Assembly: GCA_016715365.1 (NCBI GenBank)
Contig: JADKAM010000002.1
Span: forward strand, 124,001 to 188,000
DNA length: 64,000 nucleotides
Direction of reading: 5' to 3'
From: Chitinophagaceae bacterium
Lineage (GTDB): Bacteria; Bacteroidota; Bacteroidia; Chitinophagales; Chitinophagaceae
Shown: positions 27,001-34,336 of the stretch, in pieces
Layout: each line of letters starts with the position of its first letter
How positions within the stretch are numbered: the stretch's first letter is position 1
Program-made: the position numbers and the translations under genes
Notes under the pieces: model-generated
Database searches by the model: none
What the model was told of the DNA's origin: nothing
The model's input: only the letters and a program-made list of their open reading frames with translations

Positions 27001-29831
27001 AAGCTTGGGATATTACCAGTACCATTAGCTGCAAGGCCAATAGACGGTGTATTGTTAACCCAACTGAAAGTAGTACCCGGAGTACCACTTGTAAAGTTTA
27101 CTGCTGTTGTTGCAGCGTTGTTACAAACTATTTGGTTTGGAACAGGATCTACACTGGTACAACCCGGAGGTGCATTGTAAGTAACTGTATTATCAGTACT
27201 GGTTGATGCAAGGTTAGCTTGTGCAGAAGCATTTTGACAAACACCGGCAGGTACTGTTGCAATAACAGTTCCGCTTCCGGTCATGCCCGTAACAGCAACA
27301 TTGTAAGTTGTTCCGCTTCCGGTAACTGTACCTGTTGTTGCACCAGCTGTACCACTTAAGGTAACATCACCGGTTGCAAAACCAGTAACATTCTGATCAA
27401 ACACAACGGTAAAATTAATCGTTGATGCTGATGTAGGATCAACTTGTGCTGCAGCCTGGTTAATAGTTACAGTTGGAGCCGCAACTACTAAGTTATAAGT
27501 AACCGTATTATCGGTACTTGTAGAGGCATTGTTTGTTTGAGCCGAAGCATTTTGACAAACACCTGCAGCAATTGTTGCAATAACAGTTCCGCTTGTACCC
27601 ATACCGGTAACAGCTACATTATAGGTAGTTGGACCACCTGTAACTGTTGCGGTTGTAGCACCAGCAGTTCCTGCTAAAGTAACGTCACCAGTTGCAAAGC
27701 CTGTAACCGGCTGATCAAATACCACCGTAAAATTGATCGGTGATGTTGATGTAGGATCAACCTGGGCCGCAGCCTGGTTGATTGTTACAACAGGAGCAGT
27801 TGCAGCACCGGTAATATTAAAGTTAGTGTTAGAAATATCAAAGAAGATATTACCAACGGCTTCCACTTTAATACGTGCAGTTGTGCTTGGTGTATTTGGA
27901 ATGGTAACTGATTCAGTTCCATCATTTGCAGTACTTGCAACTAAAACTGTAGGGAATGTGGTTCCTCCGTCTGTAGATAAAGATATCTTAACGTTGGCAC
28001 AGCTAACAGGAGCTGCAGTTGTGTTATTTACATCCCATGTAATAGTTTGAGTTGAACCGCCTGCCCAGGAAACATTCGTATTAGGTTGTGTAACCTGGAA
28101 CGGACCTGCAGCTGCAGATACAGTAACCGTCACATCAGTAAAAGCTGTTTGAGCAACTTTTCTGGAAGCCGCAGGATCTGCAACATAAGATGCATTATCT
28201 CTTACTGTTAACCTGAAGTTTAAGGTTCTGCCAACAGAACTTAATGCTTCTATATCAGCAATTGCATCACCACCTGGTAAAACAGGTGTAACATTTAAAC
28301 CCGCCAAAATAGTAGACAGACGAGGAAAAAGCCTTGTCGGAGATGTTGTGGCAGGGAATGTTAACCAGTTTGGCCCTGAAGGCTTGGTTGGGTAGGCACG
28401 GCTGTTGTTACCGGTTTGGCCGGAACCATCCTGATCCTGTTCCCAGCAATAAGTAAGTACATCACCAGGGTTAGCATCCGTTGCTGAACCGGTAAGGGCA
28501 AATGGTGTACTGATAGGAATAGTAACATTTGCAACTGGTGCAACAACAGGAGTAGCATTATTAGCTGTAATATTTGTTGTTACAGGGCAGGTTTTGGTAG
28601 CTAAATTTACCTGAATCTGCTGGATAGATGTTTCATGGAAAATGTCAATAGAATGAGGAGCCACATCCTGGCTGGTAATTCCGGCATAACCCATAATGGT
28701 AATACCAGAACCAACTTCCTTATTTTGTCCTAAACCTTCATTTGACATAGAGAAAGTATGATTTCCACCTAACTGATGTCCCACTTCATGGGCTACATAG
28801 TCAATGTCGAAATTATCTCCTTCTGGAATATTATCCGCTGGAGAAGTAATACCTCTACCTTTAATACCAGCTGAACAAACACAACCAATGCAACCTGCAT
28901 TTCCACCACCGCCTGAAGCGCCAAACATGTGACCAATGTCATAGTTTGCATCGCCCACTACAGCAGTTAATAGAGTCTGCAACTGGTTGTTCCAGTTTCC
29001 TAATGTTGTGTATGGATCTGTTGCCGGATCAAAAAAGATGATCTGATCTTCAAATGAGTTTGCAATAAGATTCAAATGTAGCGCCAGGTCTTTTTCATAA
29101 CAACCATTAGTACGTGTAAGTGTTGCATTAAAAGCGGCATAAACCAATGCTATTTGTGCAATACTGGTTGCACCAAAATAGTTTGAATACTCAGCGTTGC
29201 AAGATTGTGCCAAACGCATAGTCTTTAATTCGCCGGCAGAACTGCCGGTTAAACCAGAAGTGGCAACTTTAGCATTTAAGCTGTTTACCATTTTTTCTTC
29301 CGGAGTTGAGCAGGTCCATTGTAATTGGCCTTTAGCTCTTTGAGATTTAAATACGGCATAAACCGAAAGGTCTTTAGAGAAAGGCTCAATGAATTCATTT
29401 GCCTGTCCTGCTCTGAAAACCATTGTTTGTATTCCCTGTGGGGAAATACTCAATTTCAGGGTAGCCGCCCTGTCGGTAATTCCTCTGCCTGAATAGGCCC
29501 TGATCTCAGGATACCTGGCCTGCAGAGCCGGTTCAAAATTCGAGGCTTCATTCACTTCGAATTCTTCGAAGCCGCCATTAGCATTCGGTAATGAGATTAC
29601 CGTTTGCCTTTTGGCCGAACTGCCTACAATCGAGAACAACTCTTTACGCAAAGATTCAGTGTTCAGATTGAACAACTTGAACTCTTTTGGAAAAGACTGT
29701 CTTGCTACGCCTTTGGCTGTAATGATACTACTTCGGGATTCACTGTTTGCAGACCAGAATTTGTCTGTTTGCGAAAATCCAAAAGTAACAATCAATGCAA
29801 AGAAAAGCGTTAGTAGTAAAGCTTTTTTCAT
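21015..29831 (-). CDS. Giant secreted metzincin metalloprotease with P domains and T9SS sorting domain
   Basis: A 2,938-residue T9SS substrate. Order: signal peptide (1-20); propeptide; metzincin zinc site HEVGHQLGGNH (H348, E349, H352, H358) with Met-turn TIMGY (M380), resembling reprolysin-type M12B enzymes; fibronectin/Ig-like region; two near-identical 106-residue repeats (about 680-890) starting VTINQAAAQVDPTS; a glycine-rich block (about 990-1235); four proprotein-convertase P-domain-like units (about 1350-1530, 1960-2130, 2240-2410, 2475-2650; signature SGLP/AGIP..., HTWSDD or HAWVSDL); Ig-like domains; and a type A sorting domain from about 2853 (IYPNPTSGKFQVRYY ... GLYWVEI). Expected on the cell surface or released. 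P domains normally stabilise subtilisin-like proteases, so four here are unusual. Flanked by hairpin terminators; monocistronic. Confidence 0.9.
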   Translation of the reverse strand: MKKALLLTLFFALIVTFGFSQTDKFWSANSESRSSIITAKGVARQSFPKEFKLFNLNTESLRKELFSIVGSSAKRQTVISLPNANGGFEEFEVNEASNFEPALQARYPEIRAYSGRGITDRAATLKLSISPQGIQTMVFRAGQANEFIEPFSKDLSVYAVFKSQRAKGQLQWTCSTPEEKMVNSLNAKVATSGLTGSSAGELKTMRLAQSCNAEYSNYFGATSIAQIALVYAAFNATLTRTNGCYEKDLALHLNLIANSFEDQIIFFDPATDPYTTLGNWNNQLQTLLTAVVGDANYDIGHMFGASGGGGNAGCIGCVCSAGIKGRGITSPADNIPEGDNFDIDYVAHEVGHQLGGNHTFSMSNEGLGQNKEVGSGITIMGYAGITSQDVAPHSIDIFHETSIQQIQVNLATKTCPVTTNITANNATPVVAPVANVTIPISTPFALTGSATDANPGDVLTYCWEQDQDGSGQTGNNSRAYPTKPSGPNWLTFPATTSPTRLFPRLSTILAGLNVTPVLPGGDAIADIEALSSVGRTLNFRLTVRDNASYVADPAASRKVAQTAFTDVTVTVSAAAGPFQVTQPNTNVSWAGGSTQTITWDVNNTTAAPVSCANVKISLSTDGGTTFPTVLVASTANDGTESVTIPNTPSTTARIKVEAVGNIFFDISNTNFNITGAATAPVVTINQAAAQVDPTSTSPINFTVVFDQPVTGFATGDVTLAGTAGATTATVTGGPTTYNVAVTGMGTSGTVIATIAAGVCQNASAQTNNASTSTDNTVTYNLVVAAPTVTINQAAAQVDPTSASTINFTVVFDQNVTGFATGDVTLSGTAGATTGTVTGSGTTYNVAVTGMTGSGTVIATVPAGVCQNASAQANLASTSTDNTVTYNAPPGCTSVDPVPNQIVCNNAATTAVNFTSGTPGTTFSWVNNTPSIGLAANGTGNIPSFIATNATALPVTATVTVTPILTIVTPTTTTFNFTGGAQTFTVPAGVSSINITTLGAEGGAGAIGAANGGGPAGGAGGRGSRATGTLAVTPGQVLTIFVGGAGGAPTAGFNGGGTGGSVNAGGGGGASDVRFPGASSADRVIVAAGGGGGGRGGCEGSIGAPGAGGAGGNGDGNGANGGDSPTGVGVAGGGFGAIGVVPGLQGIGCAGFLGAPGLASAGPAGGNGGAGQSCCCFNFASVPGGGGGGGGFLGGAGGGGGSAGTVLCAGNDKGAGGGGAGGTSFTGGVTAGAITTNIQTGNGQVVLNYNVTTVCNGPTSAFTITVNPTATVNVIAPQTLCAGSPTTAVNFTSPTPNVVFNWTNNTPAIGLAAAGTGNIPSFIAQNPGNTPLVATITVTPLVPVGGSIPGGPVSFTNTASIAIPGTGTGSSAGSAANPYPSNISVSGLPTTGVSVQSVTLTNIQHTWSDDIGVLLVGPGGQKFVPMARVGGSGGFDASATVTLRDGSPAMPTGTAAIPSGTYAPTAGAAGAIWPAPAPAAPYSYPAPNGSATFANTFNTTSNYNGTWSLYVTDMAAGDAGTIAGGWGITLVTPTIPAPGCNGTPRTFTITVNPNPAIVIIADPGTTLCEGDPTLLTVVTGTASPLGTLYTQTGTAGASPNSQAFEPANVAFNNQAAEDFVVPAGSTWTISQVSANGLYFNGAGPSTSFNVSFYNNAGGIPGSLVASYTNLAYTGGASPVITVPNTVLPAGTYWVSIQSNMSFAAGGQWAWGAAGATATGSPWAWQNPNGGFAVCPTWGNGAVTCVPGTDRNLLFTLTGTSVTGGGPLVPGYTFLWSPALGLSSTTSNPVAASPMNTTTYTVTATTPGGCTRTAQVTITVNKRPVVTTQPANNVRCAGTNAVFTVGATGTGLTYQWQESLTGCPGTTWTNLPNAAPYVGVNSPTLTITAVNGLFSGRGYRCIVTGVCAPWNPPTNVSNCATLTVNPLPVVSISPAGPVCGGVAGISGTQLSTASAPPPVPGSVTVSSGAISIAIPDNNPAGVSSNLTVAGIPANATITGARATWTMPHTWNGDMVVVLKSPNGSILNLDYYLSATGGAGVTTGFVNTTVSSTGVNALSSGTGTYTGTFKADANIAVVPPFGPTGPTGSTPTVSTWTPMFTPVPNGTWTLAMYDGGNLDQGTLTNWTITVDYTTPGTTTSTLSYVWSPVTGLYNDAQATIPYTGTNTPVVYAAPTALTTYTVTATDIVTGCVSTASVLVNYTPPAPTVTPNPVTMCLGDPAVKLKSSSSSSATGTFCSGTVNVTIPDGPGIPPVPTTYPATTSNITVSGIPAGATITAVRARFNITHAWVSDLVMALKAPNGSIVNLDAMLNRTNQAGANFTNTVISSTSTTTLGGTAPYTGTFADDAAGATFVAFGFTFPGGPVGYVPTTQQYADLYNTGSANGVWSVGIYDAGAPDAGVLNNWCIEIDYTLGVPATPAVWSPATGLFSNAAGTIPYVAGTAVDSVWAAPTTIGANNYQVTVQSLPAFLPVPPSFTNPASITIVNGATTPYPSNLVVSGLPTTGVTVQSVILNGLSHTWSDDVDILLQHPNGTTNVILMSDVGGSSVTTNATYTFQDGSPAMGTGANPTGTYRPTNLVGTLGVEPDNFPAPGPGAVTQPTPTLASFTGDMNGTWKLFAVDDFAGDNGTLAGGYTIRFNVPVAPCTSPARTVVVTVNQPTVLNANIPVNQTICTDKVATFTTAVATGSGPHSYQWQVSTNNGVSWTNVANGGVYSGATTATLTVTAPPVSMNGYQYRAIVTGAAPCAAQTSRVATLTVNPLPVIVISAAPYTSLLPGLQTTLSSTVTPNPAGANGYSWLRNGVVLSNPALGVVSGIGTGSLRLDVDGQGDYQLRVTDVNGCTNISNTITIKDSASGKCFIYPNPTSGKFQVRYYSVANNVLPRFLTVYDAKGDRVFTQFYTIGRPYDRMDVDMRAFGKGLYWVEIGDLNGNRLTMCRVVIQ
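27158..27793 (-). repeat. Two tandem 318-bp units inside the giant protease gene
   Basis: Identical landmarks (for example GCCTGGTT at 27454 and 27772) are 318 bp, i.e. 106 codons, apart. Each unit encodes VTINQAAAQVDPTS..FTVVFDQ.VTGFATGDVTL.GTAGATT and ends STSTDNTVTYN. The DNA is still highly similar, so the duplication is recent or kept homogeneous. Confidence 0.85.
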
Positions 29832-29986
29832 AATTGTTAATTTTTGTTAAATGAAGCATAAAAGTATTGAAAACATTCAGTATTGCCAAAGTTTTAATAG
29901 GCATTAACTTTCATATCTGAAGCAGATAATAAATTATAATATGAGATGGGGTTGAAACGGGAAAACAGAAATAATTGTCATAGGCA

Positions 29987-30028
29987 ATAAATGAACAGGC
30001 CCGGTTTTAACCGGGCCTGTTCATTTAT
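29987..30028 (-). terminator. Hairpin after the PorP/SprF gene
   Basis: A perfect 18-bp inverted repeat (AAATGAACAGGCCCGGTT at 29989 and its complement ending at 30027), 20 nt past the stop at 30048. The T tract is weak (TTCATTTATT), but the strong stem suggests a terminator separating this gene from the giant protease gene. Confidence 0.75.
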
Positions 30029-30047
30029 GTGGAATAAGTTATGATTC

Positions 30048-31046
30048 TTAAAACTTTGGACAGGGTATTCCCTGGTAATCTGCCGGTCTTTTGATGAAAA
30101 TAATAGAGAATTCAGACCCGCCACGTGATTGAGTTGCCGCTTTTAAATTGGATATATTGAAGTCGTAACTTACACCAACCCTCAGGCCACCAAACTCAAG
30201 ACCTAAGTAAGGAACAATTGCATCATTTAATCTTATCCAGCTTCCTATGTAAAGTGCGCTTGGTTTTTCAGCATCCTGACTAAGGTTTGCTGCAATAGCA
30301 GCTCCCAGTGTAGTTTCGCTGGCTTTGTTCTGCATTTGATGAATTGCCGAAACATGAAGGGTAATTAAATCTGATACCGGAAATGAACCTCCGGCATGTG
30401 CCGAAATACGGCCGCTTAAATACCAGTTCTTATCCTGAAAACCAACTTTTGGACGGTTGATATGGTACATACTTGCACCCAGGTAAAAATTGTTTTCTCC
30501 ATTGGTAGAACCAGAGTACAATAAGCCGGCATTGATATCAAAGTAACTTTTGTTATTTATACTGATAACTTCTGCTGTTGGGCCTGTAAATCCATTTTGG
30601 GTTAGCATGTCTGAAAAGGTAAGTTTACCATTATCAAGGCTAAGGCTGCTATAGGTGGCCTGGAAACCAGCACCAATGGTACTATAGCCATTTTCATCTA
30701 AAGCTTTGTGGTAAGACATAGATACTGACCCATAGTTAAGTTTAAGTATTTTATTTGCACTTGCATCGGTCAATCCGGAAATACCAACTCCAAAAACATC
30801 TTTTTCGGGCACTTTGCTTTTTAAAATCGGAAAATCCAGGGACGCACTGGTAGTAACATAAGCTTTTGGAATGGAAGGCCATTGATCACGATGATTAGCT
30901 GCCAAACGCCAGGTACCACTAAACTTGCCGGTAAATGCCGGGTTAAGCGTTAAAGGCGATGCAAAAAATTGCGAAAAGTGCGGATCCTGGGCTTTTACCA
31001 ACTGGCTTGCAAACAGGGCACAAATACAAACTAATAATTTTCTCAT
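30048..31046 (-). CDS. PorP/SprF-family type IX secretion membrane protein
   Basis: Outer-membrane barrel-like protein of the PorP/SprF family, used in T9SS assembly or in the export of particular large adhesins. I start at the ATG 31044-31046 (332 aa), which opens a clean signal peptide MRKLLVCICALFASQLVKAQ; the frame continues 63 codons upstream without features. The diagnostic N-terminal block is DPHFSQFFASPLTLNPAFTGKFSGTWRLAANHRDQWPSI, with GVGISGLTDAS, FYLGASMYHINRP and the C-terminal YDFNISNLKAATQSRGGSEFSIIF. SprF-type copies are often encoded beside the large surface protein they serve. This one directly precedes the 2,938-residue protease on the same strand, though a hairpin lies between them. 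Confidence 0.9.
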   Translation of the reverse strand: MRKLLVCICALFASQLVKAQDPHFSQFFASPLTLNPAFTGKFSGTWRLAANHRDQWPSIPKAYVTTSASLDFPILKSKVPEKDVFGVGISGLTDASANKILKLNYGSVSMSYHKALDENGYSTIGAGFQATYSSLSLDNGKLTFSDMLTQNGFTGPTAEVISINNKSYFDINAGLLYSGSTNGENNFYLGASMYHINRPKVGFQDKNWYLSGRISAHAGGSFPVSDLITLHVSAIHQMQNKASETTLGAAIAANLSQDAEKPSALYIGSWIRLNDAIVPYLGLEFGGLRVGVSYDFNISNLKAATQSRGGSEFSIIFIKRPADYQGIPCPKF

Positions 31047-31244
31047 TTTATAAATGTTCAAAGCGATATAGATAAGGAAACAATAAAGATAAGGATTTGC
31101 ACCAAAAAGCTGCGTAGAATAATTTCTTGTTTGGTTTTTTTTGCTGCGTGGTAGCCTTCTAAAACAGGTTTCTGCAATAAATTGATGTGCTTTTGGTAAA
31201 AGCTGCCCAACACAAAACCCCGAAACCCATAACACAAAACTATT

Positions 31245-31895
31245 TTATCCCTGCATTTTAGCACCAAAAGCCAGGTCGCCTGCATCGCCAAGCCCTGGTA
31301 CAATATAGCCTTTGGCAGTTATTTCATCATCAATATCGCCGCACCAGATAGTAGCTTTTGGAAAAGACCTTTTCACATATTCAATACCTACCGTGCAGGC
31401 AATGGCACAGACGATGTGCAGTTCTTTTATATTTCCTTCCTCCTTTAAAAATCCAATTGACTTTACCAATGAAGAACCGGTAGCAATCATGGGGTCGCTT
31501 ATGATAACAATCCTGTCTTCTATCTCCGGACAGCTCATGTATTCCATGTGAATATCAAAACTGCCATCGGGGTTGTGCTTGCGGTATGCACTGATAAAAG
31601 CATTATCACCCTTATCAAAATAATTAAGTAAACCTGTGTGCATGCCCAGCCCGGCACGTAAAATAGTAGCCAGCACCGGTTGCTCAGCCAAAACTTTACT
31701 GTTGCTGATGCCTAATGGTGTAGTGATCTCCTTTTCAACCCAGGGCATTTTTTTGCTTATTTCGTAGCCAATCACTTCGGCAATACGCTCCAGGTTGAGC
31801 CTGAATCGCAAACGGTCCTGCTGCACATCTACGTTTCTTAATTCGCTTACCCAATTGCTTACCAAAGAATGTTCTTCACTGAGATTAATGACCAT
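31245..31895 (-). CDS. upp: Uracil phosphoribosyltransferase
   Basis: Pyrimidine salvage: uracil plus PRPP to UMP, cytoplasmic. I start at the ATG 31893-31895 (216 aa, MVINLSEEHSLVSNWVSELRN), the usual Bacteroidota N-terminus; the frame is open upstream to 32036 but that part is low-complexity leader. Family marks are ILRAGLGMHTGLL, the PRPP loop DPMIATGSSLVKSIGFLKEEG and the C-terminal DEITAKGYIVPGLGDAGDLAFG uracil site. The 5' leader, about 200 nt if the -7 box at 32095-32102 is used, holds a 20-bp sequence shared perfectly with the leader of the icd gene at 54575-55885. Confidence 0.94.
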   Translation of the reverse strand: MVINLSEEHSLVSNWVSELRNVDVQQDRLRFRLNLERIAEVIGYEISKKMPWVEKEITTPLGISNSKVLAEQPVLATILRAGLGMHTGLLNYFDKGDNAFISAYRKHNPDGSFDIHMEYMSCPEIEDRIVIISDPMIATGSSLVKSIGFLKEEGNIKELHIVCAIACTVGIEYVKRSFPKATIWCGDIDDEITAKGYIVPGLGDAGDLAFGAKMQG

Positions 31896-32012
31896 GATAC
31901 GAGTTTGATGTTTTGTGTTTTTAGTTTTGTGTTTTGATGCCTGCCAGCCTTGGGTCCTGCACTTGTTTTTGTTACATCGGCATCGATTTTTTGGACAATG
32001 CTCATCTTCATT

Positions 32013-32032
32013 GGCGTCGCACTCTTGTACTA
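32013..32032 (-). promoter_or_regulatory. 20-bp leader element shared with the icd leader
   Basis: On the minus strand this is TAGTACAAGAGTGCGACGCC, identical to 55933-55952. It lies about 120 nt upstream of the upp ATG and downstream of a candidate -7 box, so it would be in the 5' UTR. A small hairpin CAATG...CATTG follows directly. Function unknown. Confidence 0.6.
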
Positions 32033-32094
32033 ACATATCGTATAAAAAGCAACTTAGCGATGATAATTGTATTTTCTATGCGATATCAGTGCAA

Positions 32095-32102
32095 CAAAAC
32101 TA
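32095..32102 (-). promoter_or_regulatory. Candidate -7 element for upp
   Basis: The minus strand reads TAGTTTTG (TAnnTTTG). It is about 60 nt before the shared 20-bp element and 200 nt before the upp ATG. Confidence 0.4.
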
Positions 32103-32157
32103 ATTTAACATTCTGTTTCACAAAAATGTATTTTTATTGTATTCAAATTAGTAACAA

Positions 32158-32580
32158 ATGAAAAAGATAATACCGGTTATATTAATGTTGAGTTTTGTTT
32201 TTGCAGCCTGCGGTGGCGATGAAAAAGCAGCAGATAAAAAAGACAAAGACAAATACGAACAAACCAAGGAAACCCTTGAGGAAACTGAAAAGAAAAACCC
32301 CAAACGCTTTTTAAGCGTGGATGGTTATAAAAGAAGAAACCTGATTCGTGAAACTGTGGTGAAAGGGACTATAACGAATAAAGCCACAGTTGCCAGCTAT
32401 AAAGATATTGACGTTGAAATTTCTTTTTACAGTGAAACAGGCGCATTGCTTCTTAAAGATCATGAAGTGGTTTATAAAGCAATTGCTCCTAACAGCAGCG
32501 AGGACTTTAAGTACAAAACCTATGCACCTAAAGGTTCTGATAGTGTTTCAATGAAAATTGTAAACGTAAAAACTGAATAA
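32158..32580 (+). CDS. Small lipoprotein of unknown function
   Basis: A 140-residue lipoprotein: signal MKKIIPVILMLSFVFAACGG with Cys18, then a charged Lys/Glu/Asp linker (about 20-48) and a small beta-rich domain (VKGTITNKATVASYKDIDVEISFYSETGALLLKDHEVVYKAIAPNSSEDFKYKTYAPKGSDSVSMKIVNVKTE). The domain looks like an FxLYD- or transthyretin-like sandwich in which a change in an attached group is modelled (SYKDIDVEISFYS, LL..H..V), but I do not recognise a named family with certainty. It is transcribed alone, divergent from upp and convergent with the adenine deaminase gene 4 nt away. Confidence 0.85.
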   Translation: MKKIIPVILMLSFVFAACGGDEKAADKKDKDKYEQTKETLEETEKKNPKRFLSVDGYKRRNLIRETVVKGTITNKATVASYKDIDVEISFYSETGALLLKDHEVVYKAIAPNSSEDFKYKTYAPKGSDSVSMKIVNVKTE

Positions 32581-32584
32581 TTTT

Positions 32585-34227
32585 TTATTTTACAAATGTA
32601 AATTCATCCCCGTCAAACAGACCGAGGTCGCTGAGTTTTAAATGTGGTATTACCAGCAATGCCATAAAAGATAAGGTCATAAAAGGTGCTGTTAATGTTG
32701 ATCCCATTGCTGACTTAACCATTTTATCAATAGCAGTATAAGCGGCAGCTACCTTGTATCCATCATCATTGCTCATTAAACCGGCAACGGGTAAACCTAA
32801 AACCATTTCTTTCTGATTGCTTACAGCACTTACGCCACCACTTTCTTTAATTACCAGGTTTACTGCTTTGCAAATACTTTCATCATCAACACCCACAGCA
32901 ACAATATTGTGGCTGTCATGTGCTACTGATGAAGCAATAGCCCCATTCCTTATTCCGAAATTTTTAATAAAAGCTTTTGCAACCGGCGCATTTTTGTATC
33001 GGTTAACAACCACTATTTTTAAAAAATCATTTGCAACATCGCTTTCATAAACTTCGTTTTTGACAATTGGTTTACAGATAATTTTATTGGTAATCAATTG
33101 TCCGTCCAGCGCTTCAATGGCATAAACTGTTTGTCCCAAATCAGAAACTGCAAATTCAAAATCAGCAATATTTTTTTCGGTACAATCAAAATTGTTCAGC
33201 AATTCAGATTGCACTGTTTCAATTTTCGACTCTCCTTTTTCTGCAACCGGTTGCCCATCTATATAAGTTTGCATCACTTTAAAATTTATCAGATCTTTTA
33301 CCACAATAAAATCTGCAGCATCTCCTTCTTTTAACAAACCAATATTCATTTTGTAATGTTCAACAGGATTTATACAGGCTGCCTGTAAAACCTTAAATAC
33401 ATCAATGCCTTTGGCAACGGCCCTTTGGCAGAGTTGGTTGATATGCCCGGCAGCTAAACTGTCCGGGTGTTTATCATCGCTGCAAAACATCATCATGTCA
33501 TAATGCTCATGCATCAGGTCTATTAAAGCTTCAAAATTTTTAGCGGCACTTCCTTCCCGAATTAAAATCTTCATACCATATTTTAATTTGTCCAGTGCTT
33601 CCTCAGCAGTAAAACATTCATGATCGGTACTGATGCCTGCTTCAATATATTTTTTTGCATCATCACCTCTTAAACCGGGCGCATGACCATCAACCGGCTT
33701 ACCCTGTTTTTTTGCAGCAGCAATTTTTTTATACACTTCTTCATCACCAAATAATACGCCCGGAAAATTCATCATCTCACTTAAATAAAAGATGTCATCA
33801 TTTTGCAGTAATGCATCCACATCGCCTGAAAGCAGAGTAGCGCCGGCAGTTTCAAAAACAGTTGCAGGCACGCAGCTGGGTGCGCCAAAATGAAATTTGA
33901 ATGGTACTGTTTTTCCATTGGCTATCATAAATTCAACACCAGCCATTCCGCACACGTTGGCAATTTCGTGCGGGTCGCTGATGGTGCCAACCGTTCCATG
34001 CACCACAGCCAGTTTTGCAAATTCGGATGGCACCAGCATTGAGCTTTCTATATGAACATGGCTGTCGATAAAACCGGGAAGAATAAAGTTTTGGGTTTGA
34101 TGTTTGGAGTCAGGGTTGGTAAGCGTTTTATAGATGCGATCTTTCCGTCTGCAACTTCAACTTCACCATAAAAAATATTTTTTGCTTTTATATCTACAAT
34201 ATTGCCCTGTATTTTGAAACTGTTCAT
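32585..34227 (-). pseudogene. ade: Adenine deaminase with a single-base frameshift
   Basis: Amidohydrolase converting adenine to hypoxanthine and ammonia (purine salvage). The main frame (34039 down to 32585, 484 aa) has SDPHEIANVCG, DGHAPGL, STDHECFTAEEAL, FCSDDKHPDSL and the C-terminal ade domain. It lacks the first amidohydrolase motif, which sits in another frame just upstream: FILPGFIDSHVHIESSM, preceded in the first frame by MNSFKIQGNIVDIKAKNIFYGEVEVADGKIASIK from the ATG at 34225-34227. One extra A in the A4 run (plus-strand T4 at 34127-34130) would join everything into 547 aa, the normal length. So this is either a very recent mutation or a sequencing error; the rest shows no decay. 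Confidence 0.88.
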
Positions 34228-34299
34228 TTTATATTTATCTGCTTAAGTGTAAAAGTTTTTTATGTTTAAGATACAAGATAAACGAAAACGATTAAAGGA

Positions 34300-34307
34300 T
34301 ATCTTTG
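34300..34307 (+). promoter_or_regulatory. -7 promoter element of the LolA-like gene
   Basis: TATCTTTG, an exact TAnnTTTG match, 29 nt before the ATG at 34337. Confidence 0.5.
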
Positions 34308-34336
34308 GCAAATATTTTTAATCAAAAAACGGATAC

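Noticed and set aside
26422..27180. Long plus-strand open frame (252 codons) antisense to the giant protease gene, and several similar ones at 23848-25329
   Set aside because: They mirror the Gly/Thr/Val/Pro-rich coding pattern of the protease on the other strand, lack start signals and have no recognisable domains. They are composition artefacts.
31896..32036. N-terminal extension of upp (MLVQECDANEDEH...) as coding
   Set aside because: Known Upp proteins begin near MVINLSEEH. The extension is Lys/Cys-rich leader containing the 20-bp element and simple CAAAA words.
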